A stretch of DNA of 64,000 nt from Ureibacillus thermophilus (GCF_042657185.1 NZ_JBHSNN010000062.1), one strand, 5' to 3'; positions 34,969-44,205 are shown, numbered from the stretch's first letter. Notes: a model not told the origin generated them from the sequence alone. Numbers and translations: made by a program.

Positions 34969-35643
34969 GTGCTAAACAAATTATATGATTGGGTCGATGA
35001 GCGTTTAGATATCACTCCGATTTGGCGTGATATTGCCGACCACGAAGTGCCAGAGCACGTTAACCCTGCACATCATTTCTCAGCATTCGTATACTGTTTC
35101 GGAGGACTTACATTCTTTATTACAGTCATCCAAATTTTATCTGGTATGTTCTTAACAATGTATTATGTGCCAGATATTGAAAACGCTTGGAAATCAGTAT
35201 ACTACTTACAAAACGAAGTAGCGTTTGGTGAGATTGTGCGCGGTATGCACCACTGGGGAGCATCATTGGTAATCGTAATGATGTTCTTACATACGCTTCG
35301 TGTGTTCTTTACAGGTTCTTATAAGAAACCTCGTGAGCTTAACTGGATTGTAGGTGTATTAATTTTCTGTGTAATGTTAGGTCTTGGATTTACAGGATAC
35401 CTACTTCCTTGGGACATGAAAGCGTTGTTTGCGACTAAAGTAGGACTTGAAATTGCAGGTTCTGTTCCATTTATTGGTGAATTAATTAAAATCTTGCTTG
35501 CTGGTGACGCTACAATCATCGGTGCCCAAACTTTGACACGTTTCTTTGCGATTCACGTATTCTTCTTGCCTGCTGGTTTATTCATCTTGCTTGCAGTGCA
35601 CTTTATTATGATTCGTCGTCAAGGTATATCAGGACCACTATGA
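34969..35643 (+). CDS. qcrB: menaquinol:cytochrome c reductase cytochrome b6 subunit
   Basis: A 224-residue b-type subunit with four membrane helices. Haem ligands are in MHHWGASLVIVMMFLHTLRVF (near 87-107) and in RFFAIHVFFLPAGLFILLAVH (near 191-211); GFTGYLLPW (near 141-149) is a quinone-site segment. GTG start behind AGGGGG at longer than usual spacing. Split b6/subunit-IV architecture as in Bacillus and chloroplast b6f. Confidence 0.97.
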   Translation: MLNKLYDWVDERLDITPIWRDIADHEVPEHVNPAHHFSAFVYCFGGLTFFITVIQILSGMFLTMYYVPDIENAWKSVYYLQNEVAFGEIVRGMHHWGASLVIVMMFLHTLRVFFTGSYKKPRELNWIVGVLIFCVMLGLGFTGYLLPWDMKALFATKVGLEIAGSVPFIGELIKILLAGDATIIGAQTLTRFFAIHVFFLPAGLFILLAVHFIMIRRQGISGPL

Positions 35644-35688
35644 TTTGATTTTGTGTTTTGATTCGTTAGTTCAAAAGGAGGGGACAAC

Positions 35689-36483
35689 ATGCATCGCGGA
35701 AAAGGAATGAAATTTGTCGGCGACTCCCGCATTAAAGCGAATAATAAAATGCCGAACAAGCCAAAAGACTATTCCGAATATCCTGGAAAAACAGAAGCCT
35801 TTTGGCCGGACTTCTTACTAAAAGAATGGATGGTTGGTGCTGTTTTTCTAATCGGATATTTGATTTTAACGGTCGCTCATCCTTCACCATTAGAGCGTCC
35901 AGCTGATCCAACAGATACATCGTACATTCCATTACCAGACTGGTATTTCTTATTCTTATACCAATTATTAAAATATTCATTTGCTTCTGGTGACTACAAC
36001 GTTATTGGTGCAATTATAATTCCAGGATTAGCCATTGGGGCATTATTATTAATGCCTTGGTTGGATAAAGGACCTGAGCGTCGTCCATCAAAACGACCAA
36101 TTCCTGTTGCAATTATGTTATTAGTTGTAGCTTCAATGTTCTATTTAACTTGGGAATCTGCGGCTCACCATGACTGGGAAGCTTCAAAAGCTCAAGGTCA
36201 AATCACACCAAAAGATTTAGGTTTAATCCCAGATATTGAAATCGATGAAAATTCTGAAGGATATAAAATCTTCCAAACTCAACAAACTTGTATGGGTTGT
36301 CACGGTGCTGATTTAACAGGTGTTGGCACTAACCCTATGCTACTAGGTAACGAATTGACTGCTGATGAAGTTCTTGATATCATTAAAAACGGTCGTGGTG
36401 CAATGCCTGGTGGACAATTCTCTGGTACTGATGAGGAATTAAAAATCTTAGCAGAATTCATTGCAAGTTTGAAAGAAGAATAA
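35689..36483 (+). CDS. qcrC: menaquinol:cytochrome c reductase cytochrome b/c subunit
   Basis: A 264-residue fusion of a subunit-IV-like part (three membrane helices near 44-64, 103-123 and 138-155; PDWYFLFLYQLLKY near 83) and a C-terminal cytochrome c domain with the haem motif CMGCH (near 201-205) and axial Met in GAMPGGQF. AAGGAGG before the ATG. The fusion is typical of Bacillales. Confidence 0.97.
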   Translation: MHRGKGMKFVGDSRIKANNKMPNKPKDYSEYPGKTEAFWPDFLLKEWMVGAVFLIGYLILTVAHPSPLERPADPTDTSYIPLPDWYFLFLYQLLKYSFASGDYNVIGAIIIPGLAIGALLLMPWLDKGPERRPSKRPIPVAIMLLVVASMFYLTWESAAHHDWEASKAQGQITPKDLGLIPDIEIDENSEGYKIFQTQQTCMGCHGADLTGVGTNPMLLGNELTADEVLDIIKNGRGAMPGGQFSGTDEELKILAEFIASLKEE

Positions 36484-36498
36484 TTTATTTTTTATTGT

Positions 36499-36528
36499 AG
36501 GGGCTAGTTTGATACTGGCTCCTTTTTT
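36499..36528 (+). terminator. terminator after qcrABC
   Basis: Stem AGGGGCTAGT / ACTGGCTCC(T) with G-T pairs, then T6. Confidence 0.7.
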
Positions 36529-36634
36529 AATACATAAAATTCCGAAAAAATTCACATTCTGCCACCGGATTTGGTAATATTACTTATGAAAAAAATTCAT
36601 AACATATTCTCGTTTTGATTAAAGGAGAAACAGA

Positions 36635-37237
36635 ATGAAAACATTATTTCCGCAAATCCTATACTTGCTTGGGCACCGTACAACTTTAACGGTTCTGTTC
36701 ATCATCAATTTTTTAGGAACGATTTATGGGTATATTTGGTATGCTCCGCAGCTTTCACGGACAGAACCCCAATTTTTGATCTTTGTGCCAGACAGCCCTA
36801 CAGCTAGTTTATTTTTTTGTTTAGCCATTGCCGGCTGGCTGTTGGGAACGAACTTCAAATTAATGGAAGCTCTAGCTCTTATAACGCTGGTTAAATACGG
36901 CATTTGGGCGGTTGTCATGAATATACTTACATTGATGGAGATTGGATCCATTGGTTTTGCAGGCTGGATGTTGATTGTCTCCCATTTTATGATGGCGGTA
37001 GAAGGAATTTTATATATATTTAAATACCGTTTTACTTTCCTTCATCTTGCAATTGGGGCGGTTTGGACGTTGCACAATGATGTGATTGACTATGTTTATG
37101 GGCAAATGCCGACTTACAGCAGTTTATATAAATATGCAGACCATATCGGATACTTCACTTTTTGGCTTTCTATCGCATGTATTCTCATTTCCTATTATTC
37201 CTATAAGAAGGGCGATTATTTGCAAAAAATCAAATAA
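36635..37237 (+). CDS. ypjA: membrane protein YpjA (DUF1405)
   Basis: A 200-residue protein with about six hydrophobic helices and the conserved N-terminal segment FIINFLGTIYGYIWYAPQL of DUF1405. It follows qcrC as in B. subtilis. AAAGGAG before the ATG. Function unknown. Confidence 0.85.
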   Translation: MKTLFPQILYLLGHRTTLTVLFIINFLGTIYGYIWYAPQLSRTEPQFLIFVPDSPTASLFFCLAIAGWLLGTNFKLMEALALITLVKYGIWAVVMNILTLMEIGSIGFAGWMLIVSHFMMAVEGILYIFKYRFTFLHLAIGAVWTLHNDVIDYVYGQMPTYSSLYKYADHIGYFTFWLSIACILISYYSYKKGDYLQKIK

Positions 37238-37290
37238 TTCATTAGAATTATAATTAGGAAAAGGTAGGAAAGGAGATTAAAGACAACAGG

Positions 37291-37968
37291 ATGTATCTTC
37301 TATATTTTCTCATTATTTTGTTATTGCCAATTTATGCGCAATTAAAAGTTAAACGCACTTATAAACATTTTTCAGAAGTTCCTGGCTCCAAAGGGTTGAC
37401 GGGTGCCCAAGTGGCTCGAATGATTTTAGACAGCCATGGACTTACAGATGTCCGAGTAGTTCCTACGCAAGGAATTTTATCAGACCATTACAATCCGATG
37501 ACAAAAACGGTTGCATTATCGGAAGGAAACTACTACAGCGACTCTTTGGCTGCTGTTGCTGTTGCAGCCCATGAATGCGGACACGCCGTTCAACATCAAG
37601 AGTCCTACTCTTTTTTAGTTTTGCGTTCTAAACTTGTTCCTGTTGCAAACTTCTCATCAAACTTATCATGGATTTTTGTCATGATTGGTTTGATTGCCCA
37701 AAGTACAAATATGCTTTTATTAGGGATTATTTTGCTTGCTGCCGGCGTCTTATTCCAAGTCGTGACATTGCCTGTGGAGTTTGATGCTTCCAAACGGGCA
37801 ATGAATGAGGTCATTCAATTAGGCATCATCAGTAATAGCGAAGAAAATGGGGCACGCAAAGTGTTAAGTGCAGCAGCGTTAACATATGTAGCCGCAGCTG
37901 CAGTGGCTATTCTTGAACTGGTGCGATTAATTTTAATTTTTACTAACATGAATTCCAATGAAGATTAA
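37291..37968 (+). CDS. YugP-family zinc metallopeptidase
   Basis: A 225-residue membrane protease. N-terminal helix (1-16), zinc motif HECGHAVQH (near 92-100; HExxH-like with a Cys), and helices near 122-150 and 190-215. The distal FDASKRAMNE segment supplies the family's third ligand. Substrates unknown. AAAGGAG lies rather far before the ATG. It takes the place of ypjB relative to B. subtilis. Confidence 0.85.
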   Translation: MYLLYFLIILLLPIYAQLKVKRTYKHFSEVPGSKGLTGAQVARMILDSHGLTDVRVVPTQGILSDHYNPMTKTVALSEGNYYSDSLAAVAVAAHECGHAVQHQESYSFLVLRSKLVPVANFSSNLSWIFVMIGLIAQSTNMLLLGIILLAAGVLFQVVTLPVEFDASKRAMNEVIQLGIISNSEENGARKVLSAAALTYVAAAAVAILELVRLILIFTNMNSNED

Positions 37969-37972
37969 TCGG

Positions 37973-38157
37973 AAAAGGGGCTGTTCAGAAAGTGTTCGAC
38001 TTTCTGGACAGCCTTACTTCTTATAGTAATATTCTCTTAAAAACTTTCCCTGTGGTGGTTACAAAACGCGCTTCCTCGTCGCAATTTATCTGCGGCAAAA
38101 ACTCTAGCTAAAGCCGCAAAGGGGACGTCTTGAAATGACTTTTCAGACGCCCCCTTT
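37973..38157 (-). repeat. copy B of the ~180-bp dispersed element (inverted)
   Basis: The reverse complement of 8697-8874 with a few substitutions and a 5-nt length difference in one loop. Both end hairpins are kept, again with T tracts facing outward (AAAAGGGG side at 37973 and CCCCCTTTTC side at 38157). In the terminal hairpin the loop TGTTCGA has the same plus-strand orientation in both copies, so it is flipped relative to the element. It occupies most of the gap between the zinc peptidase gene and the 36-residue gene. Confidence 0.9.
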
Positions 38158-38291
38158 TCTTTTAACCTATACTTGCTTTTATAAAAGAAGAAAGTTCAAG
38201 AAAAAAATTCAAATTCTCTACGAATGGGCTAATAACCCTTCTTATTCATTAATAAGATCTAGCAAAATCGGCTTGAATAAGGAGGGAGCAG

Positions 38292-38402
38292 ATGAAAATT
38301 GATTATTCAAAATTTTTCTTGTTCGGTTTGTTTATCGTTGCCATGATTTTGATTTTTGCCATTTATTCCGTAAAATTATCGCTGGATTTTCTCTCCATAT
38401 GA
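38292..38402 (+). CDS. 36-residue single-helix membrane protein
   Basis: A short open frame with an excellent ribosome site (AAGGAGGG, 38279-38286). The peptide starts MKIDYSKF, has one membrane helix (residues 8-27, FFLFGLFIVAMILIFAIYS) and ends LSLDFLSI. No homologue is recognised. Support is the ribosome site, the clear hydrophobic segment and an intact frame; nothing shows transcription. It sits between repeat copy B and the yitT-family terminator. Confidence 0.55.
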   Translation: MKIDYSKFFLFGLFIVAMILIFAIYSVKLSLDFLSI

Positions 38403-38404
38403 AG

Positions 38405-38438
38405 AAAATAATAAGGCTGTCTATCCCGTTAGACAGCC
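38405..38438 (-). terminator. terminator of the YitT-family gene
   Basis: Stem GGCTGTCTA / TAGACAGCC with a 6-nt loop; on the minus strand it is followed by a T-rich stretch (TTATTATTTTC). It may also stop rightward transcription. Confidence 0.7.
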
Positions 38439-38457
38439 CTCATCAATCAATCTTTTT

Positions 38458-39309
38458 CTATTCTTCAATGCGGAAGCCTTCGCCGGTGACGTCTTTTACA
38501 TCAATGATGGATACAAAAGCTTTTGGGTCAATTTTGCGGATGATGGATTTTAATTGAACGATTTCATTTCTGCCAACAATGCAGTACAATACATCTTTCG
38601 GCTGTTTTGTATAGTAGCCGTATGCATGAAACACCGTAATGCCTCGTTCCATTTTTTCGGATACGGTTTTTGCTATTTCTTCAGGCTTGGAAGAGATGAT
38701 GAAAGCCCCTTTAGCAGAATATGCCCCTTCCTGCACCGTATCGATGACTTTTGCGCCGACGAAAACGGCGACGAGTGTATACATCATCGTAATAGAATTT
38801 AAGTAAGTAAACAGTGAAACAATCAGCACGAAGGTGTCGAAAAAGAACATCGTTTTTCCCATGCTCCAGCCCACATATTTATTGACTAGCCGGGCAATGA
38901 TGTCTACACCGCCAGTCGTCCCGCCGCATCGGAAAATGATGCCTAAACCAATGCCGACAAAGACGCCCGCAAATAATGAAGCGAGCAACAAATCGTTTTT
39001 CAAATCGAGCGTGAATTGGTAAGCTTGGAAAATTTTCAAAAAGAATGAAACGCTGAGGATTCCAAAAATTGAGTAGAAAAACTCTTTACGTTCAAGCAAT
39101 TTCCAACCTAAAATAAATATTGGAATGTTTAAAACAATGTTTGTAATAGCTGGATCGAAACCCAACGTAAAATATAAAATCAACGAGATTCCACTAAATC
39201 CGCCTTCTCCCAGCTTGTTCAGCATATTAAAATGAACAAAACCGAAGCTGAAAATGGCAGTTCCTAGAATAATGCCAATAATCTCTTGAATTTTTATATC
39301 TTTCAACAT
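38458..39309 (-). CDS. ypjC: YitT-family membrane protein (YpjC-like, DUF2179)
   Basis: A 283-residue protein with five to six membrane helices in the first 200 residues (family motif GGTTGGVDIIARL near 128) and a soluble C-terminal DUF2179 domain (GITVFHAYGYYTKQPKDVLYCIV). Predicted transporter-like, substrate unknown. AGGAGG precedes the ATG. Divergent from dapB, as ypjC is near dapB in B. subtilis. Confidence 0.88.
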   Translation of the reverse strand: MLKDIKIQEIIGIILGTAIFSFGFVHFNMLNKLGEGGFSGISLILYFTLGFDPAITNIVLNIPIFILGWKLLERKEFFYSIFGILSVSFFLKIFQAYQFTLDLKNDLLLASLFAGVFVGIGLGIIFRCGGTTGGVDIIARLVNKYVGWSMGKTMFFFDTFVLIVSLFTYLNSITMMYTLVAVFVGAKVIDTVQEGAYSAKGAFIISSKPEEIAKTVSEKMERGITVFHAYGYYTKQPKDVLYCIVGRNEIVQLKSIIRKIDPKAFVSIIDVKDVTGEGFRIEE

Positions 39310-39556
39310 ATGACCTCCTTAAAAAGGCAAATAGGCGGGATTGCATGTACTATTATGTTTTATTTTTCTACTTTTGACAACTCCTGCCCTTTTCATTACG
39401 ATGTTTAAAAAGGAATTTTGACAAAGCGTGTTGTCGAAATTCGTTGAAAGGTGAATTTTCATTAGTATGTGAGCGATTTGAAATACGATGTACTATTAAA
39501 TTCAGCATTCATAGCCAATACGAAATCACTTAAATGACATGAAAGGACGAATGACC

Positions 39557-40354
39557 ATGACAATCAGAGTAGCAATCGCAGGATGCAGAGGAAAAATGGG
39601 GAAAGAGGCGGTCAAAACCGTTGTAGCTCAAGAGGGAATGGAACTGGTGGCAGCTCTTGACTATAAGCATGTAGGAGAGAGTCTTGCAGAACTTGAAATG
39701 TTTCCTGCCGATTTAGATGTACCTATTTATTTGAATTTGGTTCAATTAATAGAAGAAACAAAACCGGATGTGTTAATTGACTTAACGAGTCCACAAGCGG
39801 TTTATGAGCATGTAAAAGTTTCCCTATTGCATCAAGTTCGTTCGGTTGTAGGGACAACTGGTTTTACAGATGAACAATTGGAAGAATTAACGCAGCTGGC
39901 AAAAGAACAAAATACGGGCTGTATCATTGCACCAAATTTCGCAATTGGCGCAGTGTTGATGATGAAATTTGCAAAAGAGGCTGCAAAATATTTACCAAAT
40001 GCGGAAATTATTGAATTACACCACGATCGCAAATTGGACGCTCCTTCCGGTACAGCAAAGAAAACGGCTCAAATGATTGCAGAAGTTCGCGAAGAGCAAA
40101 AGCAAGGCCACCCATTAGAAAAAGAAACGATGCCTGGTGCAAGAGGCGCTGATTTTGAAGGCATGCGCATCCACTCAGTACGACTTCCGGGATTAGTGGC
40201 CCATCAGGAAGTGATTTTTGGAGGCAAAGGTCAGTTATTGACGATTCGCCATGATTCCTTCAATCGTGAATCCTTTATGGATGGCATTGTTTACTGTGTC
40301 GAAAAAGTAATGGAATTAGAGCAACTAGTATATGGAATGGAAAATATTTTATAA
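39557..40354 (+). CDS. dapB: 4-hydroxy-tetrahydrodipicolinate reductase
   Basis: A 265-residue NAD(P)H enzyme of lysine/diaminopimelate and dipicolinate synthesis. GCRGKMGKEAV binds nucleotide (near residues 9-19), the catalytic HHDRKLDAPSGTAK is near 155-168 and GTTGF near 100. AAAGGA is 9 nt before ATG 39557; ATG 39551 is also possible. It heads dapB-mgsA; no lysine riboswitch is seen in the 250-nt upstream region. Confidence 0.96.
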   Translation: MTIRVAIAGCRGKMGKEAVKTVVAQEGMELVAALDYKHVGESLAELEMFPADLDVPIYLNLVQLIEETKPDVLIDLTSPQAVYEHVKVSLLHQVRSVVGTTGFTDEQLEELTQLAKEQNTGCIIAPNFAIGAVLMMKFAKEAAKYLPNAEIIELHHDRKLDAPSGTAKKTAQMIAEVREEQKQGHPLEKETMPGARGADFEGMRIHSVRLPGLVAHQEVIFGGKGQLLTIRHDSFNRESFMDGIVYCVEKVMELEQLVYGMENIL

Positions 40355-40372
40355 AAGATTGGATGAATGTAT

Positions 40373-40789
40373 ATGAAAATGAAAATCGCATTAATTGCCC
40401 ACGATAGCAAAAAAGATAGTCTTGTTGAGTTTGCCATTGCATATAAAGAAATATTGTCACAGCATGAATTATATGCAACAGGAACAACAGGCCGCCGCAT
40501 TATCGAAGAGGCAGGGCTTTCCGTTACTTGTTTTCGTTCCGGTCCTTTAGGTGGCGACCAACAAATGGGAGCAATGATTGCAACCAATGATATGGATATG
40601 GTATTTTTCTTCCGCGATCCATTAACTGCTCAGCCTCATGAGCCTGATTGTACAGCACTTATTCGTTTGTGCGATGTATACAATATTCCTCTTGCTACCA
40701 ATATGGGAACGGCAGAAATTTTGTTGAAAGGCTTGCAAGAAGGATTCGTGGATTGGCGTTTAATTCAGGAAAGAAAATCATCGAATTAA
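40373..40789 (+). CDS. mgsA: methylglyoxal synthase
   Basis: A 138-residue enzyme converting dihydroxyacetone phosphate to methylglyoxal and phosphate, relieving sugar-phosphate stress. ALIAHDSKK (near 5-13), TGTTGR (near 36-41), SGPLGGDQQ and the catalytic DPLTAQPHEPD (near 82-92) are present. The ribosome site is weak (GGATG); ATG 40373 is chosen. bshB1 normally follows in B. subtilis and is absent here. Confidence 0.95.
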   Translation: MKMKIALIAHDSKKDSLVEFAIAYKEILSQHELYATGTTGRRIIEEAGLSVTCFRSGPLGGDQQMGAMIATNDMDMVFFFRDPLTAQPHEPDCTALIRLCDVYNIPLATNMGTAEILLKGLQEGFVDWRLIQERKSSN

Positions 40790-40920
40790 TTCTCCTATAA
40801 GGAATGATATTTTCTTTTGTTGTTCCATTTATTGGGATTTCGCTGTTGAGTCTTTTCGTATGTTGGATGAAAAAATGGAATATAATCTTTATTATTTCTA
40901 ATTGAAAGGGCGTGTGCCGG

Positions 40921-42060
40921 ATGAGAAAATTAAAGATTGGCATTACTTGTTACCCAACAGTGGGTGGGTCAGGAGTGTTAGCGACAGAATTGGGGAAGAA
41001 ACTCGCAGAACGAGGACATGAAATCCATTTTATTACATCTAGTGTGCCTTTTCGATTAAAGAAAATTTATCCAAATGTTTATTTCCATGAAGTCGAAGTA
41101 AACAATTATTCGGTGTTTCAATATCCTCCTTACGATATTGCTTTAGCAAGTAAAATGGCGGATGTCATTATAAATCAAAACTTAGATGTATTGCATGTTC
41201 ACTATGCGATTCCACATGCGGTGTGCGCAGTTCTTGCCCGCGAAATGTGCGGACAAAATATTGGCATTGTGACGACTCTTCATGGAACAGATATTTCGGT
41301 ATTAGGCCAAGATTCAAACCTTGCTCAAGCAATTAAATATGGCATTGAAAAATCCGACATCGTAACAGCAGTATCCAACGCATTAAAAGAACAAACATAT
41401 GAAATGATTAACCCGAATAAAGAAATTGAAACGATTTATAATTTTGTTGATGAAACGGTCTTTAAACCATTAGATGAAGCCCCGTTGCTGAAAAAACAAT
41501 ACGGCATTCGAGAGGATGAAAAAGTGATCATCCATTGCTCGAATTTCCGAAGAATTAAAAACTTGCCGGATGTAGTTGAAACATTCATTCAAATTCGAGA
41601 CCACATTCCAGCGAAATTGTTGCTTGTTGGCGATGGACCGGAGCAGCATCGGGTAATGATGCAAGCGAAAAAATCGCCGTATAAAGAAGATATTTTATTC
41701 TTAGGGAAACAAGAAAACGTGGAAGAATTGTTTTCTATAAGTGACTTAAAGCTATTATTATCTGAAAATGAATCTTTTGGTTTAGTGCTGCTTGAAGCAA
41801 TGGCCTGCGGTGTGCCGGGCATTGGAACAAACGTTGGAGGAATTCCTGAAGTGATTGATCATGGCGTCAATGGATATATTGTTGAATTAGGCGATGTTCA
41901 TCAAGCAGCTGCCTATGCCATTGAATTATTGGCGGATGAAAATAAACATGCAGAGTTCAAGCAAAATGCCATCCAAACAGTGCAAACAAAATTCAGTGCT
42001 GAACCGATTATTGATCATTATGAAGAACTATATTATCGATTGGCGGCATTAAAAGTATGA
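40921..42060 (+). CDS. bshA: N-acetyl-alpha-D-glucosaminyl L-malate synthase BshA
   Basis: A 379-residue GT4 glycosyltransferase, first step of bacillithiol synthesis (UDP-GlcNAc plus malate). YPTVGGSGVLATELG (near 10-24), the HGTDI segment (near 120) and the C-terminal ESFGLVLLEAMACGVP (near 284-299) with the nucleotide-sugar binding E-x7-E. ATG 40921 lies 10 nt after AAAGGG. Overlaps cca by 4 nt. Confidence 0.96.
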   Translation: MRKLKIGITCYPTVGGSGVLATELGKKLAERGHEIHFITSSVPFRLKKIYPNVYFHEVEVNNYSVFQYPPYDIALASKMADVIINQNLDVLHVHYAIPHAVCAVLAREMCGQNIGIVTTLHGTDISVLGQDSNLAQAIKYGIEKSDIVTAVSNALKEQTYEMINPNKEIETIYNFVDETVFKPLDEAPLLKKQYGIREDEKVIIHCSNFRRIKNLPDVVETFIQIRDHIPAKLLLVGDGPEQHRVMMQAKKSPYKEDILFLGKQENVEELFSISDLKLLLSENESFGLVLLEAMACGVPGIGTNVGGIPEVIDHGVNGYIVELGDVHQAAAYAIELLADENKHAEFKQNAIQTVQTKFSAEPIIDHYEELYYRLAALKV

Positions 42061-43241
42061 AAACACGGAATGATTGGGAAACAGCATTGAGCGTCATTGA
42101 AAAAATTGAAAAAGCAGGTTTTGAAGCGGTGATTGTTGGCGGTGCTGTCAGAGACCATTTGCTTCAAAGGAAAATCCATGATGTTGATGTCGCAACAAAT
42201 GCGCTTCCAATGGAAATCAAAAAGATTTTTAATAACACCGTCGACGTTGGAATTGAGCACGGGACGGTCATTGTTCTCGATGAAGGAAGCCCGATTGAAG
42301 TGACGACATACCGCACCGATGGAACTTATACGGATTACAGAAGACCGGAAGAAGTGACTTTTGTGCGGGAGTTGCCAAAAGATTTAGAGCGCCGTGATTT
42401 TACCATCAATGCGATGGCTTATACAAAAGATGGCGGCATTATCGACCTTTTTGGCGGAAAAGAAGATTTAGAAAATCGAATTATCCGGGCTGTAGGAGAT
42501 GCCAATTCCCGATTCCGGGAAGATGCTTTAAGAATGCTGAGGGCTGTCCGTTTTGTGGCGCAGCTTGGTTTTTCCATTGAAGAATCAACGATGAAGGCTA
42601 TTCAAAAAGATAGCGATTTGATTGAATTTATCGCCCATGAACGGATTCATATGGAACTATCAAAAATGTGGGTGGCGGATTATGTTTATTTAGGAATTGA
42701 AGCGCTTGTTGAAAGCCATTTAGCAAATTATTTGCCTGGTAATTTTGCGGAGCATTTGGATGAGTGGAAATATTTTTATACTAAAAAACCGGAAGTTGGA
42801 TGGGCTTATCTTTGTCTGCTTAACCGCAATGAAATGGAAAATATTATGGAATATTACAGATATTCGAATAAAGAAAAATACTTTGCAAAAAATGTTCTTC
42901 ATGTTTACGATCGACTTTTAAACAGATGGAATGAAGTCGATTACTTTTTGAACGATTTGGCCATTCTTGAAACAGCTTATGACTTTGCAGTATGGCAAGG
43001 AAAAACAGTTCCTTTTTCCAGAGAACATATTGCGCAAGTGAAAAAGCATTTGCCGATTCAATCGATGGATGAATTTGCGTTGAATGGCCATCTGTTGATG
43101 AAATGGACTGGAAAAAGGGGAGGCCCTTGGATTAAAGAAGCATTAGACAAAGCTCTATACGCAGTTTTAACGGGTCAAGTAAAAAATGAAGAAGAACAGT
43201 TAAAGGAATGGTTCTACAATGAATTTATCCATGAAAGATAA
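42057..43241 (+). CDS. cca: CCA tRNA nucleotidyltransferase
   Basis: A 394-residue class II enzyme that adds or repairs the tRNA 3' CCA. GGAVRDHLL (near 24-32), the metal DVDVATNA (near 39-46), the motif B RRDFTINAMA and the motif D region RFREDALRMLRAVRF (near 153-167) are clear. Overlaps both bshA and birA, so translation is coupled. Confidence 0.96.
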   Translation: MKTRNDWETALSVIEKIEKAGFEAVIVGGAVRDHLLQRKIHDVDVATNALPMEIKKIFNNTVDVGIEHGTVIVLDEGSPIEVTTYRTDGTYTDYRRPEEVTFVRELPKDLERRDFTINAMAYTKDGGIIDLFGGKEDLENRIIRAVGDANSRFREDALRMLRAVRFVAQLGFSIEESTMKAIQKDSDLIEFIAHERIHMELSKMWVADYVYLGIEALVESHLANYLPGNFAEHLDEWKYFYTKKPEVGWAYLCLLNRNEMENIMEYYRYSNKEKYFAKNVLHVYDRLLNRWNEVDYFLNDLAILETAYDFAVWQGKTVPFSREHIAQVKKHLPIQSMDEFALNGHLLMKWTGKRGGPWIKEALDKALYAVLTGQVKNEEEQLKEWFYNEFIHER

Positions 43242-44205
43242 AATATTGCAACATTTCCTGCAATCGAAAGGAGAGCCGATTTCCGGGCAGCAGCTGGCAG
43301 ATGAGTTGGGAATTTCCCGCACAGCGATATGGAAACATCTGCAAACACTTCAAGAGGAAGGTTATAAATTTATTACGATTAAGAAAAAAGGATATCAATT
43401 GGTAGCTGCACCAGATCGGGTTGATGCTGCAAAAATTTCGTCTTTTTTAAAAACAAAACGTTTTGGCTATTCTATCCATTATTTTGAAGAAATTGATTCG
43501 ACCCAAACCTATGCACAAAAATTGGCCAGACAAGGGGCTGAAGACGGCACCGTTATCATTGCAGAAGAGCAAACGGGCGGTAAAGGAAGAATGCAGCGAA
43601 TTTGGCATTCTGCAAAGGGGAAGGGTATTTGGATGACGGTGATTATTCGCCCCAATATTCTTCCCCACCAAGCCCCTCAATTGACGTTAGTGGCTGCAGT
43701 AAGCGTTGTAATGGCAATGAAATCTTTATACCAAAACTTTACGCCGGAAATTAAATGGCCGAATGATATTTTAATCAACGGCAAAAAATGCGCAGGCATC
43801 TTAACGGAAATGCTGGCAGAGATGGACAGGGTCGATGGCTTATTGATTGGAATCGGCATCAATACTAATCATGAACTGGACGATTTCCCAGAAGACATCC
43901 AATCTATTGCAACTTCTATTGCCATTGAAGAAAAGAAAAAAGTAGACCGGGCCGAATTGGTAGCAGAGATACTGAAAAATTTGGAGCATTTTACCGATGA
44001 ATATGTCGAAAATGGTTTTACATCCATTAAAACATTATGGGAAGAACATTCAGGCACCATCGGTAAACGAATTAAAGCCTCCACCATTCGGGAAACGATT
44101 GAAGGACAAGCAATCGGCATTACCGATGAAGGAGTGCTTGAGATTTTATTGGATGACGGACAAGTGAAAAAAGTTTATTCTGCCGACATTGAAATTCAAA
44201 ATTGA
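43219..44205 (+). CDS. birA: bifunctional biotin-protein ligase / biotin repressor BirA
   Basis: 328 residues: an N-terminal winged helix (near 20-65, ISRTAIWKHLQTLQEEGY) and a ligase core with TGGKGRMQRIW (near 116-126, the GRGRxG-type biotinyl-AMP loop), IKWPNDILINGKK (near 178-190) and a C-terminal SH3-like cap. It biotinylates acetyl-CoA and pyruvate carboxylases and represses biotin genes. Start ATG 43219, overlapping cca by 23 nt. Confidence 0.95.
   Translation: MNLSMKDKILQHFLQSKGEPISGQQLADELGISRTAIWKHLQTLQEEGYKFITIKKKGYQLVAAPDRVDAAKISSFLKTKRFGYSIHYFEEIDSTQTYAQKLARQGAEDGTVIIAEEQTGGKGRMQRIWHSAKGKGIWMTVIIRPNILPHQAPQLTLVAAVSVVMAMKSLYQNFTPEIKWPNDILINGKKCAGILTEMLAEMDRVDGLLIGIGINTNHELDDFPEDIQSIATSIAIEEKKKVDRAELVAEILKNLEHFTDEYVENGFTSIKTLWEEHSGTIGKRIKASTIRETIEGQAIGITDEGVLEILLDDGQVKKVYSADIEIQN

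Noticed and set aside
39310..39556. lysine riboswitch before dapB
   Set aside because: The gap is short and no lysine-riboswitch core or terminator hairpin is visible; TTGACA-like repeats there do not form a clear promoter.
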